The notes below the pieces were generated by a model. That model was not told where the DNA came from. It saw only the letters and a list, made by a program, of their open reading frames with translations, and did no database searches. Below, piece after piece: positions 49,001-58,894 of a stretch of DNA of 64,000 nucleotides (its first letter is position 1; each line of letters begins with the position of its first letter). A program made the translations under genes and the position numbers. The DNA comes from Liolophura sinensis. Lineage: Eukaryota; Mollusca; Polyplacophora; Chitonida; Chitonidae. The stretch covers positions 53,844,046 to 53,908,045 of the forward strand of contig NC_088302.1 of the NCBI RefSeq assembly GCF_032854445.1, in the 5' to 3' direction.

Positions 49001-50073
49001 ACAAACACTGCATCAGTGTTGATCATGTCACTCAGGCATAACACCCTAGTAATGCAATTAAGACAAGATCGATCAATCTCACAGGGCCCAGGGCCCAGTT
49101 TCACAAAGCAACATTTTCTTATTGTACATTTGTTATACGATATTTTATATGTCACTGTTAATATACCACTGTCTCACACATGTATGTGCGATACTGTACA
49201 AGTACGACATCTTTGTAAAGTGGCCCCAGTTCTGACCTTGAAAACTTAGTTAACCACACAGAAACACAAATTTCTCGTGACGTACGTGGTACACATAAAT
49301 CACTGAATTCACCTTAATTCTCTCATTTATTTGTTTGGTTTATGAACATAAAACCTGACAATGACTTGAACTGATAATTGCAAAAAAGTGAACCTTCACA
49401 AAGAGGTTAGGCAGACACATTTATCCTCTCCACTCAAAAGATTGGGGAGGGGATAACAGAAATCTTCACAATGAACAGGGACAGTTCTGATCATCTCATC
49501 ACCAACAGAGATTCAAAACCTCCCTGTAAATGCAACTCTGCAATTTGATTATGTCTTTAATTATCACTTCACATTACATGAAGCTGTGATTATAATACCA
49601 TACATAGCCTTAGAACCTACATGTTTATGTTCTGTACAAAAACATGTGGTAAGTATGTGCACATATACTAGCCTACTCTTCTCACCCCAAAGTTTTAGAC
49701 ATGTTGCGACTTGGTTATTTGGAGGGGCAAGAACAAGGGGTTTGAACTGCCAGGAACAGCAACTCTTGATATACGTGGTGCGGTAGAACTTGGCATAGAG
49801 ATCTCGCCAGAATGTCCAGGGAAGTGTACGGGCCATCTCTGACAGTCGCTGATCCAAAACTTTGGTTACCTCCCACAGATCATGTATGCCAGAGAGCTGA
49901 CACAGAATCTCTGGGGCCATTTCCTTCAGACAGCATCCCATCCAGATGTTACCATACACTTCCAGTTTGCTGACGGCTTCCTTCCACAAGGAACACACAC
50001 GCTTTGCCCTGGCTAAGGAAGCCCCGTCTAGTTTGGTTAGGACAAATGCCTGCAGCTCCACAGGTATGTCCAT
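39774..50073 (-). CDS. F-box/WD40-repeat protein, seven coding exons, last exon frame-broken
   Basis: Coding exons in transcript order are 50073-49686, 48747-48610, 47742-47625, 44537-44381, 43543-43408, 40668-40540 and 40032-39774. All introns are GT/AG, and phases (1, 1, 2, 0, 1, 1) match at every junction. Residues 2-42 form an F-box (PVELQAFVLTKL, RVCSLWKEAV), known to bind Skp1 in SCF ubiquitin ligases. Later exons encode WD40-type strands such as LLLGYKNGYVSV, SGDDKGNVLLWNL and VFAVGTIAGFVHLYHV, which would form the substrate-binding propeller. As written, the frame stops at 39908 (396 residues). A one-base shift at the G4 run 39915-39918 would continue to a TAG at 39774 (441 residues). 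The ortholog is not identified; an FBXW-type adaptor is likely from the architecture. Introns 3, 4 and 5 are filled by minisatellites and SINEs. Confidence 0.85.
40540..40668 (-). CDS. F-box gene coding exon 6 (WD strands)
   Basis: Acceptor TGTCTTTCAG, donor GTATGT, phases 1 to 1, 129 nt. Encodes SGILYISTNCKSYRKLDVFG and MALRGPVFAVGTIAG. A minisatellite begins about 12 bp upstream of its acceptor. Confidence 0.87.
40680..41545. repeat. 19-20-bp minisatellite in F-box intron 5, about 43 copies
   Basis: Units are CACAGCACAGAATAGATCA with AATAAACCATA/GACCATA variants. Two SINE-A copies interrupt it at 41546-41786 and 41799-41959, and it resumes at 41960-42000. On the transcribed strand it reads as TCTGTGCTGTATGGTC-type sequence. 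It directly abuts the exon 6 acceptor. Confidence 0.93.
41546..41786 (-). mobile_element. SINE-A, full-length-like, inserted in minisatellite
   Basis: The TTTA-type tail is at the left, CAGCATTATGG is in the middle, and the tRNA-like head ends at the right as CTAACCAACTGAGCCATGG plus AGGCC. Minisatellite units flank it directly. Confidence 0.88.
41799..41959 (-). mobile_element. SINE-A, head missing, inserted in minisatellite
   Basis: Tail ATTTATTTATTTATTTT, then TGTTTTACGGCATAGTCAAG and GGTGGGAGGAAACCGGGC, ending at CTCACGTATGGCCAGAGAG. Only a 12-bp piece of minisatellite separates it from the preceding SINE. Confidence 0.88.
42045..42319 (+). mobile_element. SINE-A, full length with target-site duplication
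   Basis: The tRNA-derived head is CCTCCGTGGCTCAGTTGG (A box) and TGAGTTCAAGTCCAGC (B box). A conserved body follows (CCCACCATAATGCTGG, TAAGTGAAATATTC) and a (AAAT)n tail. GTGGTCAG flanks it on both sides (42037-42044 and 42320-42327). It is the reference copy for the family in this window and lies antisense within F-box intron 5. Confidence 0.93.
42330..42475. other. Possible relic of another SINE
   Basis: GACAAACCTCCTGACTTAAA and ACTGGATTTGAACC resemble GACAAATCCTCTGACTTATA and CTGGATTCGAGC at about 56590-56640. The two may be copies of one decayed tRNA-derived family. Confidence 0.35.
42560..43330. repeat. About 57-bp minisatellite in F-box intron 5, about 13 copies
   Basis: Units contain TCATGGCCTAGCTGTATACT, CTGTGTAAACACTGTGGGTC and CACCCTGTCTTTAATAG. 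A shorter variant with two AAACACTGTAAACACTA words occurs twice (about 42720 and 43050), marking a multi-unit duplication. Confidence 0.9.
43408..43543 (-). CDS. F-box gene coding exon 5 (WD repeat)
   Basis: Acceptor ACACTGCAG, donor GTGAGA, phases 0 to 1, 136 nt. Encodes VASGDDKGNVLLWNLHYPDE, a canonical WD40 blade, then KIRWIELRGKLLLWLT. Confidence 0.88.
43680..44400. repeat. 65-bp minisatellite built from the exon 4 splice-donor region
   Basis: About ten units of TTACTCACCTGATTAGCCC, GCTGTACAGGTGG, TTCTCTCAGACAGGTGTTCA lie in intron 4 and run into the authentic exon 4 end at 44381. On the transcribed strand most units read GCTAATCAG|GTGAGTAAC or GTGAATAAC, reproducing the exon 4 donor. 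Two units near 44077 and 44165 carry an additional CGTCTCTGTTACT insert. Confidence 0.92.
44381..44537 (-). CDS. F-box gene coding exon 4, source of a minisatellite
   Basis: Acceptor CACCATTACAG, strong donor CAG|GTGAGT, phases 2 to 0, 157 nt. Encodes SFVTGAGDSILHGQPVWRI and ends MWANQ. Its last 50 or so bases plus the donor are the template of the array at 43680-44400. Against those copies it carries a one-base loss and a one-base gain about 20 bp apart, which swaps five codons (PPVQP for TTCTA) but keeps frame. Confidence 0.85.
44649..44910 (-). mobile_element. SINE-A in F-box intron 3
   Basis: Reverse orientation relative to +, with CTTTTACTCCGTACTCAAG, CAGCATCATGATAGGAGG, a B-box region GAGCTGGACTTGAACTCAC and a decayed head near GGTAGGCTAACCACC. 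Confidence 0.83.
44982..45325 (-). mobile_element. SINE-B relative with distinct tRNA-like head and 10-bp target duplication
   Basis: In + coordinates the tail (GAAT)n is at the left, followed by a diverged SINE-B 3' body (AATTTTTCAGCCTTATGACG). The head at the right reads, on the transcribed strand, TGGTGTAATGGTTAGAGTG (A box) and CGGGATCAAACCC (B box). ATATTATTTA flanks it exactly on both sides (44972-44981 and 45326-45335). Its 5' junction is the seed of the neighbouring 82-bp array. Confidence 0.85.
45326..47030. repeat. 82-bp minisatellite derived from a SINE 5' junction, about 21 copies
   Basis: Each unit holds the SINE flank (ATATTATTTACAAGGAGGGC, TGTAAACAGACCCTAAACAC) joined to the first 40 or so bases of the SINE head (TTTGAGGTGAACGCTCTAAC, CATTACACCATCCAAGCAG). 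Units differ by substitutions and small indels, with TTACAAGG and TTAGGAAG/TTAGAAAG classes intermixed. It lies in F-box intron 3. Confidence 0.93.
47625..47742 (-). CDS. F-box gene coding exon 3 (WD strands)
   Basis: Acceptor CATCTCACAG, donor GTCAGT, phases 1 to 2, 118 nt. Encodes DGGPVLVSVSGGHDIQVTGL, a typical WD40 strand-turn-strand. The other two frames contain stops. Confidence 0.85.
47858..47961. repeat. 37-bp tandem triplicate in F-box intron 2
   Basis: Three copies of AGTGTCTAGAGTAAACTACC followed by AAGGGAGGTAACC. Confidence 0.85.
48610..48747 (-). CDS. F-box gene coding exon 2 (WD strand)
   Basis: Acceptor TTTTTTCAG, donor GTTAAG (non-optimal), phases 1 to 1, 138 nt. Encodes GNMLLLGYKNGYVSVCEDV and later VTGLALVTASH. 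Only one frame of the next exon is open, and it matches this donor choice. Confidence 0.82.
49091..49227. mobile_element. MITE-like element, intact copy in F-box intron 1
   Basis: Starts GGGCCCAGTTTCACAAAG and ends CTTTGTAAAGTGGCCCC, so the ends are imperfect terminal inverted repeats of about 18 bp around a 100-bp AT-rich core. A second copy, in the opposite orientation and split by a SINE-B, lies at 51772-52248. No transposase is encoded. Confidence 0.75.
49686..50073 (-). CDS. F-box gene coding exon 1 (F-box)
   Basis: Starts at ATG 50073 (MDIPVELQAF). The F-box occupies residues 2-42, followed by a Trp-rich linker (WTFWRDLYAKF). The donor GTGAGA leaves phase 1. Reading on past the donor is open for about 40 codons but loses WD40 character, and the split Gly codon joins perfectly with exon 2. 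Confidence 0.88.
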
Positions 50074-51110
50074 GACGACTAACTTCAGCTACTGACACCT
50101 GTCTGTACAATTCTTCTCTCTTATTTGTTGGCCTGTGAACATAAATCATTGATGTGAAGATATGTATTTTCATACATGTAGACATATAAATCATGCATGG
50201 ATGTAAATCAGAGATGTGAACATAAATCACGGAAATGTACAGGACATGTCATGGATCCGTATTAAATAAATCACTGACGTGCCAGGAAATTACTACGGAT
50301 GAATGTATTCTTAGTTTTGCAGTCATATCAAAGCTTCTCTGACCCAATCATCAGCAATCTTCAGTCACATGACTAGAGTAGTGAAGGTTTAAAACCAATT
50401 TAATCCAGGTGAGACAGGCCTTGAATAAGATTTTAGCATGAATAATGAAAAATGTAGATTTTAGGTAGGAAATTTTTGTGGAAAAGTAATCAGAATATGC
50501 CTAACGTATGTCACGACATGTTTCATCGTCCAGTAGTACTTTTAACTGTAGATATCTGCAGAAATCAGCATTTCGCCTATTTAACTCCATGTTATTTATC
50601 ACTCCCTGGTCCTTGCGAGGAGCCCGGATGCTCAAAGCTATGAATTATCCTCTGTAGTTCTACTTAACAAACTAATATAGAAATAGTTAAAAGTTGACAG
50701 TAACGTAATTTAATTAACTGAATTCCAAATTCCACAGTGGTCATGCATGTACTGATGCAGCACTGTGAGTTTTGGGGCGTTAATTACTTCTTGAGGATGT
50801 AGATGTGAAGAGTTTTCATCCTCTTTATCTAAGGTTATATGGAGGAGGTGCGTTAGGGACTGTGTGCAGGCATCTTTGCCGATACTTGAACTAACAGAAT
50901 CTCACTAATTCAAACCTTATTGTTCATCCGTGATGTTGTAAAAAGCGCCCATCTTGCACCATACACTCACCCGCAAAATGTGATGCCACCCTCTTCATCT
51001 CCTGTTGTGGCGCGGTGATGTTGACAAACTTCTCACAGCGATTTGTTCAAGGCTGCTCCAGCACAACACTCAGCACGCGCAAAACTGCTGCACATCATGT
51101 AGATCGAGCA
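50074..51110 (-). other. F-box gene 5' region with probable UTR exon and short uORF
   Basis: A candidate 5' UTR exon ends at 50971 with a strong donor (GCGG|GTGAGT). Candidate acceptors upstream of the ATG are at 50132 (GTTCACAG|GCC) or just before GTGTCAGTAGC. The UTR exon holds an ATG opening MKRVASHFAG, which terminates within the next exon in either splice, so it would be an upstream ORF. A short ACATAAATCA-type repeat occupies about 50138-50270. The promoter is not identifiable. Confidence 0.5.
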
Positions 51111-51771
51111 GGTTGTGAATATGCTAGCAGATTATAGCTGTGTATATAACACCCAACCTCTTTAGGTGTGTTTTATATGTTCGCCATGCAATGCATATTG
51201 AAAGTTATTTTTGTACTATCCTGATTGGATTAAGTTTATACGGTACAGTATGTGTGGGTCAATCTGTCACGCCGCCCGATTTCTGAAACCGCGTTAGCCT
51301 ATAGTGGGGAGTTTCTCTCAGCATGTTGTTTAGTTTAAAATAGCTTCACTTGACGGTCATGTAAATACCCCCCAAACCCCAAATTTCGTTAAAAATAAAT
51401 TTATTCTTTCAAAATTATCAGTGAAATACCGGTAGGCCTACATAAAACATTTAGATGGTGGAGTTGTTCGTCTGGCGCCATGTCTTAATTCTCTGCATCT
51501 GAGCCACACATAGGCCTATATTTATGGCTCAGTTGTTTTCTCCTCATCCTTTTTGCATGTTTGTTAATGTCTTCATCTTTATGGAACTTACAAAGGTATG
51601 GAGGGCAGTGTGACTGAGGGTAACATTTACTTACCCATAGCGGAAGATTGGGAGGCAGCTGCCTAGCAATCCCAAGGGGTCGTCATCACCACCTGTCTCC
51701 TTGTGTCCTGTCGCCAAGAAATTCAAACTTTCAACGGAAGTTTTAATTGGGGGGGGGGGGGTGCTGTGAAT
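51111..51771. other. Unassigned sequence upstream of the F-box gene
   Basis: Contains a G12-13 run near 51750-51761. No exon recognised. Confidence 0.45.
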
Positions 51772-52248
51772 GGGGCCACTTTCACAAAGATGTCGTTCTT
51801 GTACACTATAGGAGTGAGTGCGTGCTTGGGGTTTAACGTCGTACTTAACACTTGTTCAGTCATATGACGACGAACTAATCCTTAGAGTGTATGTTGTGTG
51901 CCTCCTTGTTGCTGGACGGATTTCCGCCGCTCTTTTATCTGGTGCTGCTTCACTGAGACGCCTTACCGGAGGCAAGTAAGCTGCCCACTCGAGCCATTAT
52001 ACTGATACGGATAAACCAGTCGTTGCACTATCCCCTTCATCCTGAACGCCAAGTTACCGCTTCCTCTTTTAAAGTCTTAGAGTGTGACTCGACCCCAGTT
52101 TTTACCCTGGATCTACCGCTCCCAAAGCTCTACAAACTGTGCTATCGGGGCCGTCGCACGCACATATAGGTCAATGGTACCTTAAAGTGACGTACAAATT
52201 ATCGTGCGATAAAACGGTGTCGTATGCTGCTTTGTGAAACTGTGCCCT
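51772..52248. mobile_element. MITE-like element, copy 2, split by SINE-B
   Basis: The left piece 51772-51811 (GGGGCCACTTTCACAAAG, ATGTCGTTCTTGTACA) and the right piece 52168-52248 (ending GCTTTGTGAAACTGTGCCC) together match the 49091-49227 element in reverse orientation. The SINE-B occupies the gap. Confidence 0.72.
51812..52167 (-). mobile_element. SINE-B, near full length, inserted in the MITE
   Basis: The tail GAGTGAGTGCGTGCTTGGGG is at the left. The body matches 35801-36143 throughout (GTCGTACTTAACACTTGTTC, GATACGGATAAACCAGTCG). The head is at the right (GTGCTATCGGGGCCG). TATAG occurs on both sides as a possible target duplication. Confidence 0.85.
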
Positions 52249-52535
52249 GATGTGGAATTGTCATGATATGACTCATGATCCGTCTTGAAGTCTCGTCCAG
52301 CATCCCGCCCCCATCACGGGCATGACTCATGATCCGCCTTGAAGTCTCGTCCAGCATCCGGCCCCCATCACGGGCATGACTCATGATCCGCCTTGAAGTC
52401 TCATCCAGCATCCGGCCCCCATCACGGGCATGACTCATGATCCGCCTTGAAGTCTCGTCCAGCATCCCGCCCCCATCACGGGCATGACTAATGATCCGCC
52501 TTGAAGTCTCGTCAAATGTCCGGCCTCCATCATCG
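52249..52535. repeat. 54-bp minisatellite, about 5 copies
   Basis: Units of GCATGACTCATGATCCGCC, TTGAAGTCTCGTCCAGCATC and CCCCCATCACGG. One minus frame stays open across it (18-residue repeat containing RMLDETSRRIMSHA) because 54 is divisible by 3. Confidence 0.9.
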
Positions 52536-53097
52536 GCACATACATTTACAAAATTACAAGGAAATTGAATATTATACGTTATATGTATGTATATATACGT
52601 GGATAGTATTTCAACAAATGAACACATGGACATCAAGGTGCGTAGGCCGAAGCTTTATAGGCTAAACCATATATAGGCCCTAGGGCGTAGAAATGAAAAT
52701 ACGGTGAAAGTGACAGCCCATATGTTACGGAAGAACATCATCTTTCAGAATTAGTTCTGCTAAATGGATTATCTTACTACAATGAAAAATACATGCTGAA
52801 TCAGATCCTTTCAGAATCACACATCTCTGTCTAAGTTATTGGTAATTGCTGCAATGCTGTTCATTTGACACATCTGGGTAATACAGGTTTGGAAAGGTTA
52901 ATTCGGTGCTACAATCGCTCACTCTTCTTAAATGTGGCCGCTAACATGAGTTTGACAGCCAGTTTGATCTAATATAAACAGAGAAAAATTTTCCCAAAAA
53001 GTCAAATTGCATACTTCCAAAAGTTGTGAAAAAGTTTGGAAGACAAATTAGTTTGTTTATAAACAAATTAACTTACTTGATTATTATTCTATATAAT
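52536..53097. other. Unassigned AT-rich sequence
   Basis: No gene recognised. Confidence 0.4.
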
Positions 53098-53285
53098 TAA
53101 ATTTCCTCACCGGCCGTAACTGGGAAGGTTCTCCAGCAGCCTGCCGATGGTCGTGGGTTTTCGCCGGGCTTTTCCAGGTTTTCTCCCACCATAATGCTGG
53201 CTGCCGTCGTATAAGTGAAATATTCTTGAGTACGCAGCGTAAAACACCAATAAAATACATAAATAAATAAATAAATAAATATAAT
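53098..53285 (+). mobile_element. SINE-A, head missing
   Basis: CCTCACCGGCCGTAACTGGG, CTCCCACCATAATGCTGG, GTATAAGTGAAATATTC and a long (AAAT)n tail. Confidence 0.88.
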
Positions 53286-53844
53286 TAAATTACTTAGAAC
53301 AGCGTTTGGTAACAAGTTGCTGTGTTGGATTTTAATAGTAAATATTGTTCCATTAACAGATTGCTTTGTTAAATTGTTACAAAGCAGTTTGTTGAACGAG
53401 TTTCTTAATTAAACACAAAATGTGTCTATATTAAATAAACTACTTTGTTAACTCTACATATTAATTAGTTTAACACATTACTTTTTAATGAAATCCCCTT
53501 TATTAACAATAATTTAACACAGTAGTGTCAACTTTGTTGGCATATAAGTATTTTCTTAATAGAAACAAAGTCGTTGTACCCGTGGGGAAGTCCCGGGTAA
53601 ATTCCCCGTCCACGGGAAACCGGGCCCAGTACATGATAATTGGCAAGGCTTACAATAGGCTTCATGTATGCACATGTATGTAGTACAGCTCCTAGCCCTT
53701 AATCAAAATTATTGTCAAAAGTTTGCAACTATCAAAAAGTATATACGTTGTGTATGATGCTATCTTCAAATTACGTTGGGGTACCAGTAGACTACAGAGA
53801 CCGACAGTATAACATTAACATTATATATATACATTTACAGCGTC
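53286..53844. other. Unassigned AT-rich sequence
   Basis: Contains scattered related AT-rich words around TTGTTAA, but no regular array and no gene. Confidence 0.4.
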
Positions 53845-54050
53845 GGTGTTTCATTCGTGACTCAGTATAGAATGATATTTATGTGGATGTTTCATTCATA
53901 ACTCGGTATAGAGTGATATTTATGTGGGTGTTTCATTCATAACTCGGTATAGAGTGATATTTATGTGGGTGTTTCATTCATGACTCAGCATAGAGTGATA
54001 TTTATGTGGATGTTTCATTCATGACTCGGTATAGAGTGATACTTATGTCA
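53845..54050. repeat. 41-bp minisatellite, 5 copies
   Basis: Units of GTTTCATTCATAACTCGG and TATAGAGTGATATTTATGTG. Confidence 0.9.
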
Positions 54051-54121
54051 TAGGGTATATGTTGATAAAATCTTTCTGTGGAACGTAAACTTTACAACTA
54101 ACGTATAGTTTAGGCCAAATA

Positions 54122-54285
54122 ACCCATTTATACGACAGCTCGCATTATGGCTCGCATTCTCTCGGAGAAGAGACAGCTAGCATGAGCTGGACTTGAACTC
54201 ACAGCCACCGCGCTGGTGAGAAGATCCTTTAGTCATGATGCTGTGCTAGCACGCTAACCCTTGGGACACGGAGGCTCCTGTACAA
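54122..54285 (-). mobile_element. SINE-A head and 5' body, tail missing
   Basis: TTATACGACAGCTCGCATTA, a B-box region AGCTGGACTTGAACTCACAG, and a head ending GCACGCTAACCC then GACACGGAGGC. Confidence 0.75.
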
Positions 54286-57200
54286 TGATTTTAATACACA
54301 TGATTATGTATATATGTAAGCGAGTGTGCGTATATGTGTATGTATATGTATCAGTTTATTCCGTGTGCATATATCTAAATATTTTGCTAACATTGCTCAC
54401 CTTTAATCTCACTCAGGAAAAGGTAAGCTAAAGATCGCGGGATATTGTCTGCTGTACAGTGCAGTTCTAGCGGAATTTCTCTCATGTTTTTGTGGTATCC
54501 AATGTCTGGGAGATTATTACAGTCAGATCGATAAAATGTCACGTGTCACATCTGACAGATATATCCTCTGCTGTTATTTTTTATTTTTTATTTTTTTTTG
54601 ATTGGTGCATCACTTTGAAAGCTGAAACATTTCCACCCGGGAATGTTTAGCACTGGATTAACCACAGCCAGTGCACGTGTCAATGATATCCTTGATTTTG
54701 TGTACTTTGGCCACAAAGTATAGAGTAGGCATACAACCCGGGGCGTGGTAACGTTAAGGTCAATGTCATCAATTCTGTACAATATGAGTGAGCCCATATT
54801 CAGTTTGTTAACCTGACTGATAGTCAACCGTGGTGTTACTAAAGGTGATAATTGTTTTATACTTGCCAGAGCAGGATCCACTTTCGTTGAGCGATATAGT
54901 TATGCCACACCATTCACTACTCCATCGATCCCTCAATCACTACCCTTTCCCTAGTTATTATAGTACCAATTCCTCAGTACCCTATATTTTTTCTATTCCT
55001 CAGTACCCACTCCTTGATCAATAGCCCATCTCTCAACTTATACGAGGGCCTATCCAAAAGTTTCGCCTATATAAACTCTTCACCCGGCACAACTACCTAA
55101 AATCTGACAGTCCTGGAATCTGTACATTTGGAGAGATCAGCTCTGATTAAATTACTGAATGACGACTATCGTGGTGAGACAAATGAGAGGGTGTTGAAGT
55201 ACACCCGGGTAATAACCGTAAAGTTTTCACCAGTCCTTTGTTTTGGAGGGAACTTAAGTGGAGCACCCATCCACACCCTCATGCCTGTACACCGGCCCAC
55301 TGACTCTGCGCCCATAACGGTGCCAGCTGTAGAACAGGGTCATCGTCTTCTGCTTTTTCTGAACCAAGCTCTGTTTGCGGGTATTCAGTCCCTTGGGGGG
55401 TGCTCACTATAGTATCTCTTGACTTTTCTTAACGGGCATCTAATTACCCAACGGTCAACAAAGTATGGGACTGATTTTACTCCAGATGTTTAGTATAAGT
55501 CAGGATTTATAGCACTATGTATGACTGAGCACTCAGATGCGGGCACAGGGGTGTGGTAAAGTCTACATACAGCCTCCCCCACCCTACTCCCTGCCTCTCC
55601 CTGGCTGGATGATGGTGTACGGGGTAAGCATAATGTTACTGGGATTCCCAGGAGATCGGTTGGCTTACTCTCACCATCACGCTGTAACGTTGTCTTTGTT
55701 AACGATGGAACTCGGGCAGTAATGGTACGTAGCTTGTATATAGTCCCATTTTGTATAAGTGTTCACGTTCACCAGATTAGTATGGACGCGTATATGTAGT
55801 GTTATGTACGGAGTAGTGAGTGTGGTATACGAGAGGTTAATACTTAGTAGCACAGCTGTACGCTATAAACTCACAGACGTATGTGCCAGCATCGTACGTG
55901 AGAATGCACGTGCAGCTGTTATTATACTTGTGTGTGTATGTACATGTGTAGGAGGGTTACTCATTCGGCATCCTCCATTTTGTTATGCTCTTAGTTTTTG
56001 TGAAGCTGGCTGATAGTCACACAGGTTACTGTAGACTCAACCGTTAGTATCGTACGTATCACACATGTAGCTGACAAATCTAAACTCCTCCGCCGTGTAC
56101 AGTAAAAGAGTATAAAGAGGCTTCGTAATAATATGCACTTATATGTTTGCATACCGTATGTATAGTTCAACTATTTGTAAGTTTTATAACATACAGGGGT
56201 AATACGTATTAATTCCATATTTAGGTTTTCAAGAATATGGAACACCATCAATAAATAAATATATAGTATATTGGTAACAAGTTTCGCTTGAACTATTTAA
56301 CGAGGTAAGGTTCGACTTTCCCTGATACTGAGACTGTCGTGTGCTATGTCAGAGGTCACTGTAAGGAACAGGGCCGAAACTTACCAAAGTTAAACAGAAT
56401 CGCATGTCCTATCCATACATTTACATGTAGGCCTATCAAGAAATCTGACCAAGCAGGGCCGAGTAATAAGTAAGGGTATGTGTCCAGATATATTTTTTTA
56501 AAATAAGTTTCAAGTATTGGGGTAAAGCAAAATTGTCACTTATATGAAGGTTGTCAGGTTTATGGGTAGGAGGGCACCGCAAAACCTGACAAATCCTCTG
56601 ACTTATAGCCACTCCTGCACCAACGATAGCTGGATTCGAGCTAGCATCCTCGTAATGAACAGGTATATTAATTTATGGCGTAATATTGTATGATTACAAA
56701 GCTATCGACATGTATTATACAGTTCTAACTGATAAGTATAATATGACACAGAATCCAAGCCTAATTGTATGCCGGTGTTGTCATTCTGTGGTCGGCCGTA
56801 AGTTTTATCCTGATTAATTTTATGTGAACTTTTCTCATTTTTTTCTTCTCATTTTTAAACAATAAATACCATTAGACTATCAAGCAAGTTGAGTCATCTT
56901 ACGCTCAAATAAAAAAAGAACTCATCAGATATTTAATTACACGCCTACATGTTTGCTATTAATATACTGAGAGATTATCTCACATGTTGTTACATGTTCA
57001 TATGTATGTGGAAGTGGAACTCGCGCTGCTTTTCTCTTATTCTAACATATTTTTCTGTTGATGAAAAGTTGAGATATTTCTTACATCAATATAATCTGAG
57101 CAGTGTTCCATGCACAAAATTTGCGATAGGTGTCAAGTCCTTATCAGGTCACCAGATATTCCTTGCTGTGTTCCCAATTTATGGTTTATCTAAGCACAGT

Positions 57201-57794
57201 GACATTTACCTCTTTCTGCTCGCTGAAAACGTGTAGCTCTAATCACAAGCTGAAATATGGCAGTAGACACGGGTGTGAATCCACCATGCTTCATGAAAAC
57301 GAATGTTCAACTCTCATTACTGCAGTTAAAGGCACTTATTTGATATACATATACCTATAACACAATAGACAACTTCTTTACTGGCATTTGGCAAATGTTA
57401 ATATCTCGTTCGATGATAGTCGACGTGTGTACCTTGGCTGGTGACACATTGACTGTATTTTAGCGACGCGTCACATCTGTGCTTCACGGATCAGTCTCAT
57501 TGCCCCTGGGTTAACGTTTGGGTTTAGCACCAGAGTTATCTCCCATTATCCAGAAACCGTGTTCTTGTAAATGACAGTAAGTACGGTCACGCATTGATTT
57601 CTGCACTTTCGGATTCCCGTTCATTATCAGGTGTTAGGTGTGTTGCGGGGACCCTTAGGCCTAATTTTAACTAGTTTAAGGAAAATCAACAAATAGACGT
57701 ACCGACTTATATAAGAAACCTAACATTAAAGTGGGGCAATGCCTCGGGCATATTTTCAAGAATTTGAGAATGGAAAACATTAGGAATTTTTTTA
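54286..57794. other. Mostly unassigned sequence
   Basis: No supported exon. At about 55042-55072, GAGGGCCTATCCAAAAGTTT resembles the terminal sequence of some mariner-type transposons but has no partner end. At about 56555-56640 lies a possible SINE relic (CTGGATTCGAGC). Short open frames (54881-54588 minus, 55128-55412 and 55759-56013 plus) have no recognised family. Confidence 0.4.
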
Positions 57795-58835
57795 TGACAG
57801 GGAAGCTTTTGACAAAGCCGACATCAGCATATGTTCTGTCTGCGAATATAGTAGTACTTTTGAGAATATCTACATCAGTGTGTGTTCTGTCTTCGCACAT
57901 GTATATAGTAGTACTTTTGAGAATATCTGCATAAGTGTGTGTTCTGTCTTCGCACGTGTATTTAGTAGTACTTTTGAAAATATCTGCATTAGAGTGTGTT
58001 CTTTCTACGCACATGTATTTAGTAGTACTTTTGACAATATCGGCATCAGTGTGTGTTCTGGCGACGTATATAGTAGTACTTTTGAAAATATTGGCATCAG
58101 TGTGTGTCCTGGCTACTTATACAGTAGGCCTAGTGTTTTTCAGAATATCTGTATGTCTACGCATATGTATCTAGTAGTACTTTTGAAATTATCTGCATCA
58201 GTGTGTGTTCTGGGTACGTATATAGTCGAACTTTGAAAATGTCTGCATCAGTATGTGTTTTGATTAGGTATGTAGTAGTACTTTTGAGTATATCGGCATT
58301 ATTGTGTGTTCTGGCTACGCACATGTATTTTGTAGACTTTTGAGACTACATCAGTGTGTGTTCTGTCTTCGCACATGTATTTAGTAGTACTTTTGAGAAT
58401 ATCTGCATCAGTGTGTGTTCTGTCTACGCATATGTATTTAGTGGTACTTTTGAGAATATCTGCATAAGTGTGGGTTCTGGCGACGAATATAGTAGTGCTT
58501 TTGAGATTATCGGCATCATTGTGTTTTCTGGCTACGTATACAGTAGTGTTTTTGAAAATATCTGCACCAGAGTGTGTTTTTTCTACGCACATGTATTTAG
58601 TAGTACTTTTGAGAAAATCGGCATCAGTGTGTGTTCTGGGTACGTATATAGAAGTACCTTTGACAATTTTCGGCATCAGTGTGTGTTCTGGCTACGTATA
58701 TAGTAGTGTTTTCGAGAATATCTGCATCAGTGTGTACTCTGTCCACGAACATGTGTTTAGTAGTACTTTTGAGAATATCGGCGTCAGTGTGTGTTTTGTC
58801 TGCACATATAGTAGTACTTTTGAGAAAGCCGATGT
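57795..58835. repeat. 57/51-bp minisatellite just upstream of the DUF229 exon, about 19 copies
   Basis: Units carry CATCAGTGTGTGTTCTGTCT, ACGCACATGTATTTAGTAGT and ACTTTTGAGAATATC. Shorter units lack the GCACATG piece. Both lengths are divisible by 3, so several long open frames occur on both strands; their translations are pure repeat and overlap each other. The array ends about 60 bp before the splice acceptor of the gene. Confidence 0.92.
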
Positions 58836-58894
58836 ATATTTCATTTCTCTGTCATTATTCAACGCGGTTTTAAAACACACCATTTTTATTACAG

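Noticed and set aside
48905-49249. 114-codon plus-strand frame
   Set aside because: It lies antisense in F-box intron 1 and overlaps a MITE-like element. No family is recognised.
52199-52636. 145-codon minus frame with an 18-residue repeat
   Set aside because: It is the translation of a 54-bp minisatellite next to a MITE end, with no independent coding signal.
55042-55072. Mariner-like terminal sequence
   Set aside because: Only one end is present and no transposase or matching inverted end was found nearby.
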